This document shows, one piece after another, positions 5,754 to 6,635 of a stretch of DNA of 6,635 nucleotides. The number at the start of each line of letters is the position of its first letter. Within the stretch, counting starts at the first letter, position 1. Position numbers and translations under genes: made by a program. Source of the DNA: Desulfosporosinus sp. UBA5188 (lineage in GTDB: Bacteria > Bacillota > Desulfitobacteriia > Desulfitobacteriales > Desulfitobacteriaceae); NCBI GenBank assembly GCA_002413075.1, contig DHWG01000079.1, positions 1,600-8,234 on the forward strand, read 5' to 3'. The notes below the pieces were generated by a model. It saw only the letters and a program-made list of their open reading frames with translations, had not been told where the DNA came from and did not search any database.

Positions 5754-6635
5754 AGAAACGGTTAGCCTGTGCATGATTGTCAAAGATGAAGCTGACTGCC
5801 TTCTCGCGGCAATCCAAAGCGTTCGGGATTTAACGGATGAACTAATTGTAATTGATACAGGAAGTACCGATAGGACCCCCCAATTAGCCCTTGCCGCGGG
5901 CGCAAAATTATTTCACTTTACTTGGACGCAGGACTTCGCGGTGGCGAGAAACTTCGCCCTGAAACAAGCGTCTTCACAATGGATCCTTGTCCTGGATGCC
6001 GACGAGGTTCTTGATACTATAAACCCCGAAACTTTCTATGAGCTCTTAAATAACGTGAAAGTTGAGGGGTATTTTCTGCGTGTCAAAAATAGCCTTGGCC
6101 CATCGCTGGGTGAAACCCATGATCAAGTGGTTCGCTTATTTCGGAATAAACCTATGTATCAATTTGAAGGCCCCATCCATGAACAAGTTGCGCCTTCAAT
6201 TCTTAGGGCAAATCAGGGCAACGGCTTAGTTTCCGTGCCTCTCACTATTAATCACTACGGGTATCTAAAAGACCGTCTCCAATCTAAAGATAAATTTGTT
6301 CGAAATAGCAAAATCATCAAGAAAGAACTCAATAGGAACCCAGACAATCCTTTCCTCCTCTACTGTCTGGGCCTTGAATATTATCAACAGGGCTCCATCA
6401 CCGAGGGGCTAAAATGCCTTAACAAGGCCCTAGTGCGTATGTCGGGTAATGAGGGCTATTTCGAAGAGGTTCTCCTTAATATCTCCCTTGGCTATCTCAG
6501 TCTTGAAGAAATGACCCAACTGATCAACTTTTCAAGTCAAGCCTTAACGATGTATCCAGACCAATCAGATTTCCTTTTTCTCAGAGGAAGCGCTTACCTC
6601 TCCCAAACGGACTATTGTAAAGCGGCTAAAGATTT
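5743..6635 (+). CDS. Family 2 glycosyltransferase with TPR-like repeats (third paralog, cut by window end)
   Basis: The frame starts at the ATG at 5743, 11 nt before the end of the previous gene, and stays open to the window edge, giving 297 visible residues. TVSLCMIVKDEAD opens the glycosyltransferase domain; DTGSTD is at 38-43, ARN at 68-70, DADE at 85-88, VRLFRN at 130-135 and IHEQ at 145-148. After it come TPR-like helices at about 200-232 (LGLEYYQQGSITEGLKCLNK) and 270-297. A modest ribosome binding site (TAGG, 5731-5734) lies 8 nt upstream. Overlap with the preceding gene and shared architecture place it in the same operon. If it matches its paralogs, it should run about 300-370 residues further. 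The array may contain more copies beyond the window. Confidence 0.85.
   Translation, partial: MSTKETVSLCMIVKDEADCLLAAIQSVRDLTDELIVIDTGSTDRTPQLALAAGAKLFHFTWTQDFAVARNFALKQASSQWILVLDADEVLDTINPETFYELLNNVKVEGYFLRVKNSLGPSLGETHDQVVRLFRNKPMYQFEGPIHEQVAPSILRANQGNGLVSVPLTINHYGYLKDRLQSKDKFVRNSKIIKKELNRNPDNPFLLYCLGLEYYQQGSITEGLKCLNKALVRMSGNEGYFEEVLLNISLGYLSLEEMTQLINFSSQALTMYPDQSDFLFLRGSAYLSQTDYCKAAKD

Overview
The window looks like a piece of a low-to-mid GC, Gram-positive (Firmicutes) chromosome. The best guess is a spore-forming Clostridia of the Desulfitobacterium/Desulfosporosinus (Peptococcaceae) type. This rests on AGGAGG-like ribosome binding sites, a TTG start, remnants of a Firmicutes phage lysis cassette, a DUF6385-like surface protein and GT2-TPR glycosyltransferases. 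The genus is an inference; no rRNA or other marker gene is present.

Layout. (1) Positions 1-767, plus strand: the tail end of a prophage or phage-like element. It holds a small XhlA-like coiled-coil/membrane protein, a broken HNH-like gene (frameshift plus an apparent internal deletion), and the C-terminal part of an LL-H-type holin that seems to have lost its membrane segment. A perfect 21-bp hairpin at 804-852 closes this block. (2) Positions 853-1011 hold no gene but a cluster of strong hairpins (904-980). (3) Positions 1012-1881, minus strand: a 289-aa protein with a Ser/Thr-rich repeat region made of 7- and 9-residue units nested in a 129-bp higher-order repeat, followed by a C-terminal domain that resembles DUF6385. 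It has no signal peptide. (4) Positions 1882-2020: a divergent intergenic region with a possible sporulation-type (sigma-E-like) promoter for the rightward operon. (5) Positions 2021 to the right edge, plus strand: three overlapping, paralogous genes. Each encodes an N-terminal GT-A fold family 2 glycosyltransferase followed by TPR-like helical repeats. The third runs off the window.

How the parts may work together. Three soluble two-domain glycosyltransferases (an arrangement also found in protein glycosyltransferases such as SunS) are divergently paired with a repeat protein rich in Ser and Thr and almost free of charge. This suggests a dedicated module in which the glycosyltransferases decorate the repeat protein, perhaps in the mother cell before assembly on the spore surface, as is known in outline for BclA-type exosporium glycoproteins. 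That link is inferred from gene order and composition, not shown by the sequence.
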